DNA of 55,986 nt from Rhizobium leguminosarum (GTDB lineage: Bacteria; Pseudomonadota; Alphaproteobacteria; Rhizobiales; Rhizobiaceae): positions 1 through 55,986 of the forward strand of contig NZ_LWBS01000402.1 of assembly GCF_001652265.1 (NCBI RefSeq), in the 5' to 3' direction. Under the pieces are notes generated by a model, which was not told the origin of the DNA, searched no databases, and saw only the letters and a program-made list of their open reading frames with translations. Of this stretch, positions 6,753 through 16,016 are shown piece by piece; within the stretch, counting starts at the first letter, position 1; the number at the start of each line of letters is the position of its first letter. A program made the translations under genes and the position numbers.

Positions 6753-9542
6753 ATGGCAAACATCAGACAGCGCATCGTGCGGTTTATCGCCTGGATCGTG
6801 GCGACCGTCGTCACCCTCGCCGTCATCGCCGTTGCTGCGGTTGCGCTCATCGTCTGGTGGCTGATCGAGCCGGATGCGGGCCAGTTCGGCCATGTCGAGG
6901 ATGAGGCGAAGAAAGCCCATCGCAAGGTCGAGGAATTTCCCGGGGCGGGAGAGCCTTACTTCGCGGCAATGGACAAGGGCCTGCTGCTGCCGCCGACAGC
7001 CGGCGCCGATTATCCCGACGAGATCAAGGAGGTCGCAACCGCCACCGGGCTCGATCCGGAGGCCGTCCGCAAGGCGGCGATCCGCGGACAGAACACCTGG
7101 ACCGTCTGGACTGGCGGAAACGACCGTTTCTGGGACTTCGCCGCCCGCGCGACAATCGGCTCCTTCGACCTCCTGAAGACCATCTCGTCCCATCCGACGA
7201 TGGCCTATGGTCGCGACAACCGCTTCCGCTATCTCGGCCTCGTCAACGAACCCTGCTTCACAACCCCGAAGAGCGCCGATCCCGATCATTGGGGGCTGTG
7301 GATCGATCAGCGGAAGACGGAGTGCGCGGCCGACAGTTTCGGCGGCAATGCCGAGGCGGACTCGCGCTATCCCGGCGTGCGGATAGGCTCGCGCGGCACC
7401 ACGGTCAAGGTAAAGGGCGAGGAGAAGAAAATCCCGGTCGGCTCCTACTACGGCGAGCCGACGGGCGTAATGGGCCTGCGTCTCTTCCCCAATCCCGCCT
7501 TCGACAGCAAGGCCGCCGAACATTGGGATGCGGTGCGCTATTATACCGATCCTTCCTACTACAACGACAAGGATCTCGTGCGTCCCTATCGCGTCGGCAT
7601 GTCCTGCGCCTTCTGCCATGTCGGGCCTAGTCCGCTCAATCCGCCGAAGAACGTCGAGAGCCCGGAATTCCCTGAAATCTCCTCCAATCCCGGCGCCCAG
7701 TATTTCTGGGTCGACCGCATTTTCTTCTGGAACACCAAACCGCGCGGGACGCCCGTGGAACCGGCCCCTAACGAAGGGAACGTCCTTTTCCAGCTGTTCC
7801 ATACGAACCCGCCCGGTTCGCTCGATACCTCGCTGGTTTCGAGCGACTACATGAATAACCCCCGTACGATGAACGCCGTCTACAACGTCCTGGAGCGGTT
7901 GCGCATCGGGGCAAAGACGGGCAAGGAAACCATCAAGGGAGACGAGAAAGACAACAAGCAGGCGCAGGACTATCCGCAGACCGCAGCCTTCGGTTCCCTC
8001 TACGACAAGGCGACCGGCACGGTCGCCTCGATGCGCGTCCTGAAGGACGGAGCCGATTCCGTCGGCACGCTCGGCGCGCTCAATCGCGTCTATCTCAATA
8101 TCGGCCTGTTCAGCGAAGAATGGCTGCTTCATTTCCGCCCCTTCCTCGGCGGGCAGAAGATCTCGCCGATCCGCATCGCCGACGCCCAGAAGAACTCGAT
8201 CTACTGGCAGGCCACCGAGACGATGACGCCCGACATGGCGATATTCTTCCTGGTCGCGGCCCGCGCCGATCATCTGAAGGATACGCCAGTCGGAGAGCAG
8301 GTGCTCCAAGCGCGCGATCCGGCCGAGGTCGAGCGCGGAAAGATCGTTTTTGCCGAAAACTGCGCCGCCTGTCATTCGAGCAAGCAGCCGGTGCCGGCGC
8401 CGGACCTCGGCGTCGATCAGGGCATCTGCGCAGGCGGCGGGGCCGGCCCGCATTATCGCGAATGCTGGGATCGCTATTGGGCCTGGGCCCAGTCGGATGC
8501 CTTCAAGCGCGGCATGGTCAAGCTCGTCACCGAAAAGCATGAGGACGGAAAGGATTTCCTCGACGGCAATTACCTCTCCACGGAACGGCGCGTGCCGATG
8601 GATGTCGTGCGCACCAATGCCTGCAGCGCGATCGCCACCAACGGGCTTTCGGGCGACGTCTGGGACAATTTCACCTCTTCCACCTACAAAGCGCTGCCGC
8701 CTCCGCATGAGGTGACGGTCAATCATCCGGTTTCGGGGGCGGCAACGCCGCTGCAGGCGGCCGGCAACGGGCGCGGCTATCTGAGGCCGCCTTCACTTGT
8801 CAGCCTCTGGTCGACTGCGCCTTTCCTGCTCAACAATTCGGTCGGCCACGAGGAGAGCTATCACGGAACCGACTACTACAATCAGGACAATGCCGGCGGC
8901 TACGGCGCCGGGCGCGGCACCGCCTGCCCCGCGGCGGATGCCGGCGATCCCTATCTGCCCTGCATCGAAAACAGGCTTACAGTCTTCGATCGGTCGATCC
9001 GCCAGATGCTCTCGCCGCAGACGCGCCGCATGGATAAGATGACCGAGGCGCCGGTGCCGGGCTATATCTACCGGACGAGCGCGCCCTCCTGCCTCATCGT
9101 GCCGCCGGGCTTCGTGCCCGACAAGGTGAAGCCCTTCACCGGCATGCTGAACAAGGTCGCCGGCTGGGCCTTCAAAAAGGACGGCTCGATCACCGTCGGC
9201 CCGTTCCCGGCCGGTTTCCCGATCAACGCGCTGACCAACACCGAGCTGCTGCCCGACAATGACGAGGAGGACAAGTTCGCCAATTACAAGCGCCTGATCG
9301 CCGCCGGCCCGGCGCTGATCGGAGCCTTTTCCGAGCTCGGCGGGCAATGTACGCCGGAGGAACTCGCAGATCCCGCCGTGCTCGCCAAAGCCGAGAAGGT
9401 AGTGCGCGACACGAAACTCGTCGACCGCCTGGTGGGCTTGAGCAAATGCCCGGATTACGTGGTCAATGGCGGGCACACATTCGGCGCCGATCTCTCGCAA
9501 TCGGACAAGAATGCCCTGATTTCCTATCTGAAGCAGTTTTGA
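6753..9542 (+). CDS. large membrane-anchored di-heme c-type cytochrome
   Basis: A 929-residue protein with an N-terminal transmembrane helix (FIAWIVATVVTLAVIAVAAV) and haem sites C285-AFC-H289 and C537-AAC-H541, 252 residues apart. It belongs to the same superfamily as the two shorter cytochromes but carries long extra segments before, between and after the haems. Cysteine-containing segments such as GTACPAADAGDPYLPCIENR could form disulphides in the periplasm. I chose the ATG at 6753 because AGGAGGGATCG precedes it; longer starts would run into the upstream gene. RoxA-type oxygenases are about 680 residues, so this protein is considerably larger. The GMC gene starts 2 bp after its stop. Confidence 0.87.
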   Translation: MANIRQRIVRFIAWIVATVVTLAVIAVAAVALIVWWLIEPDAGQFGHVEDEAKKAHRKVEEFPGAGEPYFAAMDKGLLLPPTAGADYPDEIKEVATATGLDPEAVRKAAIRGQNTWTVWTGGNDRFWDFAARATIGSFDLLKTISSHPTMAYGRDNRFRYLGLVNEPCFTTPKSADPDHWGLWIDQRKTECAADSFGGNAEADSRYPGVRIGSRGTTVKVKGEEKKIPVGSYYGEPTGVMGLRLFPNPAFDSKAAEHWDAVRYYTDPSYYNDKDLVRPYRVGMSCAFCHVGPSPLNPPKNVESPEFPEISSNPGAQYFWVDRIFFWNTKPRGTPVEPAPNEGNVLFQLFHTNPPGSLDTSLVSSDYMNNPRTMNAVYNVLERLRIGAKTGKETIKGDEKDNKQAQDYPQTAAFGSLYDKATGTVASMRVLKDGADSVGTLGALNRVYLNIGLFSEEWLLHFRPFLGGQKISPIRIADAQKNSIYWQATETMTPDMAIFFLVAARADHLKDTPVGEQVLQARDPAEVERGKIVFAENCAACHSSKQPVPAPDLGVDQGICAGGGAGPHYRECWDRYWAWAQSDAFKRGMVKLVTEKHEDGKDFLDGNYLSTERRVPMDVVRTNACSAIATNGLSGDVWDNFTSSTYKALPPPHEVTVNHPVSGAATPLQAAGNGRGYLRPPSLVSLWSTAPFLLNNSVGHEESYHGTDYYNQDNAGGYGAGRGTACPAADAGDPYLPCIENRLTVFDRSIRQMLSPQTRRMDKMTEAPVPGYIYRTSAPSCLIVPPGFVPDKVKPFTGMLNKVAGWAFKKDGSITVGPFPAGFPINALTNTELLPDNDEEDKFANYKRLIAAGPALIGAFSELGGQCTPEELADPAVLAKAEKVVRDTKLVDRLVGLSKCPDYVVNGGHTFGADLSQSDKNALISYLKQF

Positions 9543-9544
9543 CG

Positions 9545-11338
9545 ATGTCCGGCGGGCCGACCCACGATTATATCGTCATCGGCAGCGGCGCCGGCGGCGC
9601 CGTCGTCGCCGCGCGGCTCGCCGAAGAGGGCCGGACGGTGCTCGTCATCGAAGCCGGCGGCGATCCGCTGGCCAAAGCCGACGACGGCACCGACATGCCG
9701 CTTGCCGATGCCTCTCGCGTACCGGCCTTTCACGCCTTTGCTTCGGAACATCCCGGCATGGCCGAGAACCATTGGGTGCGCCACTATGAAAATCAGGAGA
9801 TGCAGGAGCGCGACTGGCGCTACTGCAAGGAAAAGGACGGCGTGCTGTATCCGCGCGTGCGCGGGCTCGGCGGCTGCACCGCTCATCATGCGATGATCGT
9901 CGTGCGGCCCAATCATTGCGACTGGAACCACATCTTTGCGATCACCGGCGACGAAAGCTGGAGGGCCCCGCACATGCAGGGCTATTTCGAGCGCATCGAG
10001 CGCTGCCGCTACCGCTTCTTCCTGTGGCGCTGGCTTGCCGCCGCAACGGGCCTCAATCCGACGGGCCATGGATGGTGGGGGTGGATGACCACGGAGCGCG
10101 CCGTGCCGCTGCGGGCCTTGCGCGACTGGCCGCTGTGGCGGGCGCTGCTGCGCTGCGTCGGCGCGGCGGCCGACGCCTTCGGCAAGCGGGGCTCCGACTG
10201 GGAGACGACCGAAATCGACCCGAACGACCACCGCAACTGGAACGTCGGCGCCTGCGGCGTGCGCGTCACACCACTTTCGACGCGCCGCCACACCAGGCAC
10301 GGGCCGCGCGAGCGGCTGCTCGACGTGATCAAGCGGCACCCCGACCGCCTGACGCTTCGCCTCAACACCACCGTCACGCGCATCGAATTCGACGGCAAGC
10401 GGGCGGTGGCGGTTCGCTGCATCGACGGGGAGGGGCGCGAGGAGATCATTCGGGCCGGCCGCGAGATCATCCTTGCCGGCGGCGCCTTCGCCTCGCCACA
10501 GCTTCTGATGCTCTCCGGCATCGGCGATCCCGGCCATCTCGACGAGCACGGGATTCCCGTCGTCGAAACGCTTCCTGATGTCGGACGGAACCTGCAGGAC
10601 CGCTACGAGGTCGGCGTCGTCAGCCGGATGAAAGAACCCTGGTCGGCCCTCAAGGGCGTGACCTATACGACCCGCGATGTCCATTACCGGCGGTGGCGCA
10701 GATTCCGCATCGGCAACTATACGAGCAACGGCGTCATGTTTTCCCTCACGCTCAAATCCCGCGACACGCTGCCGGAACCGGACCTGCATTGCTTTTCGCT
10801 GCTGGCCGATTTCCGCGGCTATTTTCCTCGTTATTCCGCGCGCATCCGCAAGCCGGATTACATGACCTGGGCGATCCTCAAGGCCTATACAGAAAACCAG
10901 GGTGGAACGGTGCGGCTGAGAAGTGCCGATCCCGCGGTCCTGCCTGCCGTCGTGTTTCATTCCTTCTTCGAAGGAACCGGCGATTACGACCTCGATCTCG
11001 ATGCCGTCGTCCATGCCATCCGCTTCGTCAGGAAGGTCAACGATGCGATGGACGACCTCATCGCAAGCGAAGAGGAACCCGGCCGGCAGAACGAGAGCGA
11101 CGAGGCGCTTCGCCGCTATGTCGCGGAAAACGCCTGGGGCCATCATGCCTGCGGCACCTGCGCCATCGGCGCCCGCGAGGATGGCGGCGTGCTCGACAGC
11201 CGCTTCAGGGTGCACGGCATCGAAGGCCTGCGCGTCGTCGATGCTTCCGTTTTCCCCCGCATTCCCGGCTACTTCCTTGCCACCGCCGTCTACATGATCG
11301 CGGAGAAGGCGGCCGACGTCATTCTCGCGGACAGCTGA
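9545..11338 (+). CDS. GMC-family FAD oxidoreductase
   Basis: A 597-residue glucose-methanol-choline oxidoreductase that oxidises alcohols with FAD. The Rossmann motif IVIGSGAGGAVVAARLAEEG is near the N-terminus with VIEAG at its end. The GMC block GRNLQDRYE is present, and the catalytic region HHACGTCAIG contains H533/H534. Where classical members have a second active-site His or Asn, this protein reads RIPGYFLATAVYMIAEKAAD, as in a membrane-oxidase subgroup. No signal peptide is visible. The start is set by the 2-bp spacing to the large cytochrome. The pairing suggests that electrons from alcohol oxidation pass to a c-type cytochrome, as in other GMC dehydrogenase-cytochrome pairs. The substrate is unknown. 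Confidence 0.88.
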   Translation: MSGGPTHDYIVIGSGAGGAVVAARLAEEGRTVLVIEAGGDPLAKADDGTDMPLADASRVPAFHAFASEHPGMAENHWVRHYENQEMQERDWRYCKEKDGVLYPRVRGLGGCTAHHAMIVVRPNHCDWNHIFAITGDESWRAPHMQGYFERIERCRYRFFLWRWLAAATGLNPTGHGWWGWMTTERAVPLRALRDWPLWRALLRCVGAAADAFGKRGSDWETTEIDPNDHRNWNVGACGVRVTPLSTRRHTRHGPRERLLDVIKRHPDRLTLRLNTTVTRIEFDGKRAVAVRCIDGEGREEIIRAGREIILAGGAFASPQLLMLSGIGDPGHLDEHGIPVVETLPDVGRNLQDRYEVGVVSRMKEPWSALKGVTYTTRDVHYRRWRRFRIGNYTSNGVMFSLTLKSRDTLPEPDLHCFSLLADFRGYFPRYSARIRKPDYMTWAILKAYTENQGGTVRLRSADPAVLPAVVFHSFFEGTGDYDLDLDAVVHAIRFVRKVNDAMDDLIASEEEPGRQNESDEALRRYVAENAWGHHACGTCAIGAREDGGVLDSRFRVHGIEGLRVVDASVFPRIPGYFLATAVYMIAEKAADVILADS

Positions 11339-11352
11339 CTGGAAACACGCTG

Positions 11353-14223
11353 ATGAACGAACACCCCATCCATCGGGAAGCCAGCATCTACAATTGGCTC
11401 GGTGAACACGTCCGGAGCTTCGTTCGATGGTGGCGGGAATTCGATGCCTGGTTGAACCAGCCACTGCCGAAGGGGCGGTACATTGCCTGGCGATGGCTCG
11501 CCCCCGACGGTTACGCCTGGTTCATGCCGGTGCTTGCGGGTATTCTGACCCTTGCCATGGCGCTCGGCCCGACCGTCGAGATGCGCTGGGGCAATCTCGG
11601 CCTGCTCGCGATCGGTTTTGCGCTTTTTTTCCTGCTGCATGCGGCCGCTGGCCGCCAGGCGCTCTTTAACCAGTATCTGCTGGGAGGACAGCTCGTCATC
11701 CTTGCGGTCCTTGCCGTGCTTCTCCTCGTCAATTCGCGCCCGGAAACTTACGGCATGATGACGGCGCGGCCCCGCCTGCATGTCGGCCTCGCGATCGTCT
11801 GCGCACTCGTCCTTGCGCTCCCGGCGGCCTGGCTGCTAGCATTGAGCCTGTTCCGCTCCAATGCAGGCGCCGGGTTTGCCGACAGCCTGCCGAAAGTGGA
11901 ACTCTTCCTGCCCAAGAACCGTTACGATTTCATGGGTCGCGGACCGATCGCCGCGCTGGTGTCTGCCCTTGTCATCGCCCCGATCCGCTATCCGGTCGAG
12001 CTGCTTCTGCCCGGATCGCTGCTCACCCTGTTCGTGCCGGACCACTATCTCTGGTACGCATTCGGCGTGACCGCCCTTGTCGCATGGATCGTCCTTTTCC
12101 TCGGCATCCTCTTCGACCGGTTGATGGAAATCCTGAAGACGGTCGGGCGCCTCTTCTTCATCGGCCCGCAGCGGGTCATCAGCGTTCTCGTCATCGTCGT
12201 TGCGGTGCTGCGCCTCGCCGACGTCCATTACATCACCTATCTCTTCAACGCCGGCTCTAGAGGCTACGGCAACACGACGATCATGCGCTATATCGTATTC
12301 GCCTATGCCGTCGCCTGGTACTACGGTTTCTGGTGCGATCACTTCGTCGCGCGCCGGCTGATGCGCCTCATCGACAAGCAGCACCTATCGATCACGCCGG
12401 TCGAAATCGCTTACGACTATGAAGGCAGCGAGACCTTGAGCACCGTCCGCAACCAGGGCCGGACGATCGCGCTGCATGGCGCGGGGCGTTTGAAGATCGA
12501 GGGCCGCTACGAGGATCAGTATCAGCGGCAGACCAAAGCCGCATCGAACAGGGCGATCCAGTTCATGACGCCGGCGGAAGTGCTCGCGCAGTTTCGTACG
12601 CAGCTGGAGCGCCTGCCCGCCGGACAGGCTCCAACGGGAGACCTGCTTGCAAGCCTGCGCAATTTCCAGCGCTCGACGCTCGTCTATCCCGCCCTCGTCG
12701 GCGCCCTGGCCTATGGCCTGATCGGCGGTCCCGCCGTCTTCAGCTTCCTGCGGGCGATCCAGCCGCCGGAACTTGCTATCCGCTCCGAGCGGCACGTGAA
12801 CAAGCAGCCGGCAACGCTATTGTTCGAAAGCAACCAACCCAACGGCGGCTGCGGGCCGCTGCAGCCCACCACGCCGAGAATTGCCGTCGTCGCCTCCGGC
12901 GGCGGCACGCGTGCGGCGATCTATACCGCCTCGCTGCTGCGGGGGCTGGCCGAACACGACCAGATCTGCAACGTCGTCCTCGTCAGCGGTGTGTCAGGTG
13001 GCAGCGCCGCGCTCGGCTATTTTGCGCTTCACGAGAAAGAGCTTCGCCGGTCGCGCGACACTATGGACGTCAAGGCATGGGACGATTTCTCGGAAGCCAT
13101 GGCGCTGCCCTTCATCGAACAGGTGATTGATGGAGCAAGCGACATGCGCTTCGCTTTCGGGCGCTGGCGCTGGGCGTCCTCAGCCTGCCATGAAGCTCAA
13201 AGGCCGGATGAAAACGTAACGGGCTGGATCCCCGCACGGTCGAGACTGGGCGCGATTCTCGCCGAATCCTTCGTCTGCCACATGGGCACCGGAACAATGG
13301 AAGCGCCGTCCTTCGGCCTCATGCTCAACACCGCGATCGTTGGGTCTTTTTTCAATAACGGTCAGCCCTGCCAAGCCAATCACAACCTTTCGCTACCCGA
13401 GAGGGCTACGCGCTGCCGCCAGTTCCTGGATGCCGGCCAGGCGGGCGGGCGGTTGGTGTTGACCAATCTTGCCGCGCCGGCGTCTCCACCGGACGATGGA
13501 TCGCTGCATATGCAGCTCGTAACGCTCGACAACGCGGATATATCGATCGCGCGTGCTGCAGCATTGAGCGCAAATTTTCCGCCCGTCTTTCCCGATGCCG
13601 CAATCGACATCGAAGCATCAGGAGAAGCAAGGATGCGATACTGGGTGACTGATGGCGGAGCGGTGGAAAACCGTGGCGCCATGACGCTCTACTATTCCAT
13701 CCGCGACGCGTTCCGATCGGCTCCGCAAGCACCGCAGGCCCTGCCGCCGCTGCACGTCGTCATCGCCGATGTTTCGGCCTCGGCCGGCCGCTATAGCGAG
13801 AGCTTCGGTTTCGGCTCAGTGCTCGGCGCCGGAGGCCAGCTAGGCCTGGGACTGGAGACGGAACTTCGCGCGGCAATCGAGAAGCTTTACTGCGATCATA
13901 GTTCCGAGGTCAGCATACACGAGATCGCCATGCCTCGCGTTTTCAGGGACGGCGGGATTGGCACACATTGGCTGCTTCCCAACTCGCTGTCGTTCGCAAA
14001 TCCGGCAAAACCATCGGAGACCGAAATCCTCTCCGTCCATGACGTCGAAATGCTCGTCCTGGCATTGCATAACGATATATCGGAAACATACTACGATGCG
14101 GCCGCAGCCAAGAAAGTCAAGCTGTGGGCGCAAGATGACGACGCCGCGAAGCATGACGCGAACTGGAATGAATTTTTGGCGAGCCTAACCGCAACTCAAA
14201 GCGAGCACGGGTGTCAGGGCTAG
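11353..14223 (+). CDS. polytopic membrane patatin-like phospholipase
   Basis: A 956-residue protein. The first half (about residues 45-490) contains roughly eight hydrophobic segments, and the C-terminal half is a patatin hydrolase domain. The domain starts with the glycine-rich oxyanion loop ASGGGTRAA (G516-G518), followed by the nucleophile elbow GVSGG with S548 and the DGG motif with D767 (TDGGAVENRGA), giving the Ser-Asp dyad. Patatins release acyl chains from lipids. Bacterial patatins fused to a polytopic domain are less common than soluble ones. It ends the operon and may supply or process a lipid substrate for the upstream redox enzymes. The ATG at 11353 lies 12 bp after the GMC stop. 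Confidence 0.85.
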   Translation: MNEHPIHREASIYNWLGEHVRSFVRWWREFDAWLNQPLPKGRYIAWRWLAPDGYAWFMPVLAGILTLAMALGPTVEMRWGNLGLLAIGFALFFLLHAAAGRQALFNQYLLGGQLVILAVLAVLLLVNSRPETYGMMTARPRLHVGLAIVCALVLALPAAWLLALSLFRSNAGAGFADSLPKVELFLPKNRYDFMGRGPIAALVSALVIAPIRYPVELLLPGSLLTLFVPDHYLWYAFGVTALVAWIVLFLGILFDRLMEILKTVGRLFFIGPQRVISVLVIVVAVLRLADVHYITYLFNAGSRGYGNTTIMRYIVFAYAVAWYYGFWCDHFVARRLMRLIDKQHLSITPVEIAYDYEGSETLSTVRNQGRTIALHGAGRLKIEGRYEDQYQRQTKAASNRAIQFMTPAEVLAQFRTQLERLPAGQAPTGDLLASLRNFQRSTLVYPALVGALAYGLIGGPAVFSFLRAIQPPELAIRSERHVNKQPATLLFESNQPNGGCGPLQPTTPRIAVVASGGGTRAAIYTASLLRGLAEHDQICNVVLVSGVSGGSAALGYFALHEKELRRSRDTMDVKAWDDFSEAMALPFIEQVIDGASDMRFAFGRWRWASSACHEAQRPDENVTGWIPARSRLGAILAESFVCHMGTGTMEAPSFGLMLNTAIVGSFFNNGQPCQANHNLSLPERATRCRQFLDAGQAGGRLVLTNLAAPASPPDDGSLHMQLVTLDNADISIARAAALSANFPPVFPDAAIDIEASGEARMRYWVTDGGAVENRGAMTLYYSIRDAFRSAPQAPQALPPLHVVIADVSASAGRYSESFGFGSVLGAGGQLGLGLETELRAAIEKLYCDHSSEVSIHEIAMPRVFRDGGIGTHWLLPNSLSFANPAKPSETEILSVHDVEMLVLALHNDISETYYDAAAAKKVKLWAQDDDAAKHDANWNEFLASLTATQSEHGCQG

Positions 14224-14398
14224 AGAGGAATTAAGGACTAATTGAAGGGTAAGCCGGCATCCATTTCTGAAAGCGGCTATCTTAATGTCCGTTTCTTATC
14301 ATGCCACCTCTCGCAAACGAAGATGTCACGGCTCCCCAGGCGATGTAGGTAGTCACTCCGCTTGATGCAGTGACAACGCTCTACGTTAATTAAGCGCG

Positions 14399-14446
14399 CT
14401 TACCTAAGCTTGATACTTATTTAAATAAAGTGGCGCTTGCTTAAAT
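14399..14446 (+). promoter_or_regulatory. three AT-rich repeats in the fic promoter region
   Basis: CTTACCTAAGC (14399-14409), CTTATTTAAAT (14416-14426) and CTTGCTTAAAT (14436-14446) share CTT-N3-TAA and lie 17 and 20 bp apart, about 25 bp before the fic remnant start. The middle copy is nearly palindromic (ACTTATTTAAATAAAGT). They look like operator repeats for a repressor. The rest of the 14224-14470 gap shows no gene. Confidence 0.4.
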
Positions 14447-14470
14447 AACGGACGGAATTCATATTGGGCT

Positions 14471-15456
14471 ATGTCTGATTCCGAACCTAATTTGCGCCTG
14501 GGCCGTTTTGTCGAAACAACAGCAGCGAGCGAAACAGTACGGGCGTTCGTGCCTCCGCCATTGCCGCCCGAGCCATCCATCGATGTCCTTTCGCTATTGC
14601 ACGCCTCAGTCTGGCAGAGCGTGCGCTAGGTCGCCTGGATGGCATCACAATGCTGCTCCCGCGCCAGGAGCTATTCCTTTACATGTATGTAAGAAAAGAG
14701 GCAGTTCTTTCCTCGCAGATTGAAGGCACACAGTCGACGCTTTCCGATCTTTTGCGGTTTGAGACCGAGGCTCAAGCGGGGCAACCGGTCGATGATATTC
14801 GTGAGGTTTCCAATTACGTTGATGCGATGATGTACGGTTTCGAGCGTTTGGAAACGCTGCCAATGTCATTGCGCCTGATCCGAGAGATGCATGCACGACT
14901 GCTGCAAAGCGGGCGGGGGGCACTAAGGATCCAGGAGAGTTTCGGCGCTCGCAGAATTGGATTGGAGGCACGCGACCCGGTAACGCACTCTTCGTGCCAC
15001 CACCCGTGACGGAATTGGGCGGCTGCCTGGATGCGTTCGAGCGTTTCATGCATGACGATCAATCACGGTTACCGGCACTGATCAAAGCCGGCCTCCTGCA
15101 TGTCCAGTTCGAAACCATTCATCCATTTCTCGATGGCAATGGCCGTATAGGTCGTCTGCTTGTCACTCTTTACCTGTGCATGAACGGCGTTCTACGCAAA
15201 CCATTGCTCTACCTCAGTCTTTACCTCAAGGCCCATCGAAGGGAATATTATCGATTACTGCAAGAAGTCCGTGAACATGGAAACTGGGAAGCTTGGCTAG
15301 ACTTCTTCCTGACAGGTGTAGCCGACACCGCCAACCAAGCATTTGAAGCTGCCAACTCGGATTATCGATCTTTTCAAGGAGGACAGGGAGAAAATCACAA
15401 CCGAGAGCGACAGAGCCGGATCGGCCCTTCGTATTCACGAACTCTTTCAGCAAAGC
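14471..15456 (+). pseudogene. Fic-domain AMPylase, frameshifted and truncated
   Basis: Fic proteins transfer AMP to target proteins. From the ATG at 14471 the N-terminus reads MSDSEPNLRLGRF up to a stop at 14630. The family sequence LSLAERALGRLDGITMLLPRQE continues in another frame, breaks again in a G-run near 14915 (GTKDPGEFRRSQNWIGG is recoverable), and shifts once more near 15350. The inhibitory motif SSQIEG (about 14711-14730) and the catalytic motif HPFLDGNGRIGR (about 15118-15155) are both intact, so the damage looks recent. After DRAGSALRIHELFQQ the sequence runs into an IS66 fragment, so the C-terminus is lost. At least three frameshifts plus truncation make it non-functional. Confidence 0.85.
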
Positions 15457-15531
15457 GAGCGAGGCGAGGATGGCCCAGTGTTCGGCCCCCGCATCGGAGC
15501 CTGCAAACAGCGCGTTCTTACGATTGAGGGC
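15457..15531 (-). mobile_element. IS66 transposase (TnpC), C-terminal fragment
   Basis: The minus strand reads ALNRKNALFAGSDAGAEHWA followed by ILASL, the conserved block that follows IRPIA in IS66-family DDE transposases. The preceding part of the same protein ends at 18110. The fragment is therefore one side of an IS66 gene split by the recombinase element at 15532-18112. Its own C-terminal end is fused to the fic remnant near 15457, so the IS66 end is deleted. Confidence 0.85.
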
Positions 15532-16016
15532 CATCCCCCGTTCATTCTGCCCATGTCGGCGATGAAGTCGAAGTCCATTATCGCTGGCATCCGTATTTCG
15601 GCAAAAAGGTTTCCATTCGCCGCGTCGAAGAACGAGCGACAGGTCGGTTTTTGAAGGTTTTGGGACCGACAGGTGTCGTGATCGCGATTTCGGGGTGGAT
15701 GATTGACCCTGTGGTGTGCAGCGGCATGACCATGGGAACGGCACGCGTCGATCTTGCGGCGCTGATCGAACTGAACAGACTGGTCTCAGGCGGTGCGAGG
15801 GCGGCACTCTTCCGAGGTGAACATAGAATCACTCAGGAGCAAGATGATGAGATCCCGCAACACGCTGGTGCCGGCATCGGGCCGGCAGCTCGACCTGATA
15901 TTCAAAACCCGCAGGCTCGACGGACTGAGCGACAAGGATCGCAAGAAGGCAATATCAACACTGGCTTGCCTGCTGATGCAGGCGGCCGGTCTGGTCGTCG
16001 AGGACATCAACGATGA
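15528..16016 (+). CDS. recombinase-associated accessory frame without its own start codon
   Basis: An open frame from just after a TGA (15525-15527) to a TGA at 16014-16016, which overlaps the recombinase ATG by 4 bp. It encodes VEVHYRWHPYFGKKVSIRRV and GWMIDPVVCSGMTMG, which I recognise as a small accessory protein often found upstream of this type of rhizobial recombinase (DUF5372-like). There is no ATG, GTG or TTG before the TTG at 15651, which lies inside the conserved part. The frame runs through the left element boundary, so in other copies the start may be supplied by flanking DNA. In this copy it is probably not expressed at full length. Confidence 0.5.
   Translation, partial: GPSPVHSAHVGDEVEVHYRWHPYFGKKVSIRRVEERATGRFLKVLGPTGVVIAISGWMIDPVVCSGMTMGTARVDLAALIELNRLVSGGARAALFRGEHRITQEQDDEIPQHAGAGIGPAARPDIQNPQARRTERQGSQEGNINTGLPADAGGRSGRRGHQR

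Noticed and set aside
9524..11464. 646-codon minus-strand open frame
   Set aside because: It is antisense to the GMC gene and the start of the patatin gene in high-GC DNA; the translation has no family motif. Similar long antisense frames at 5156-6709 and 6723-8726 were rejected for the same reason.
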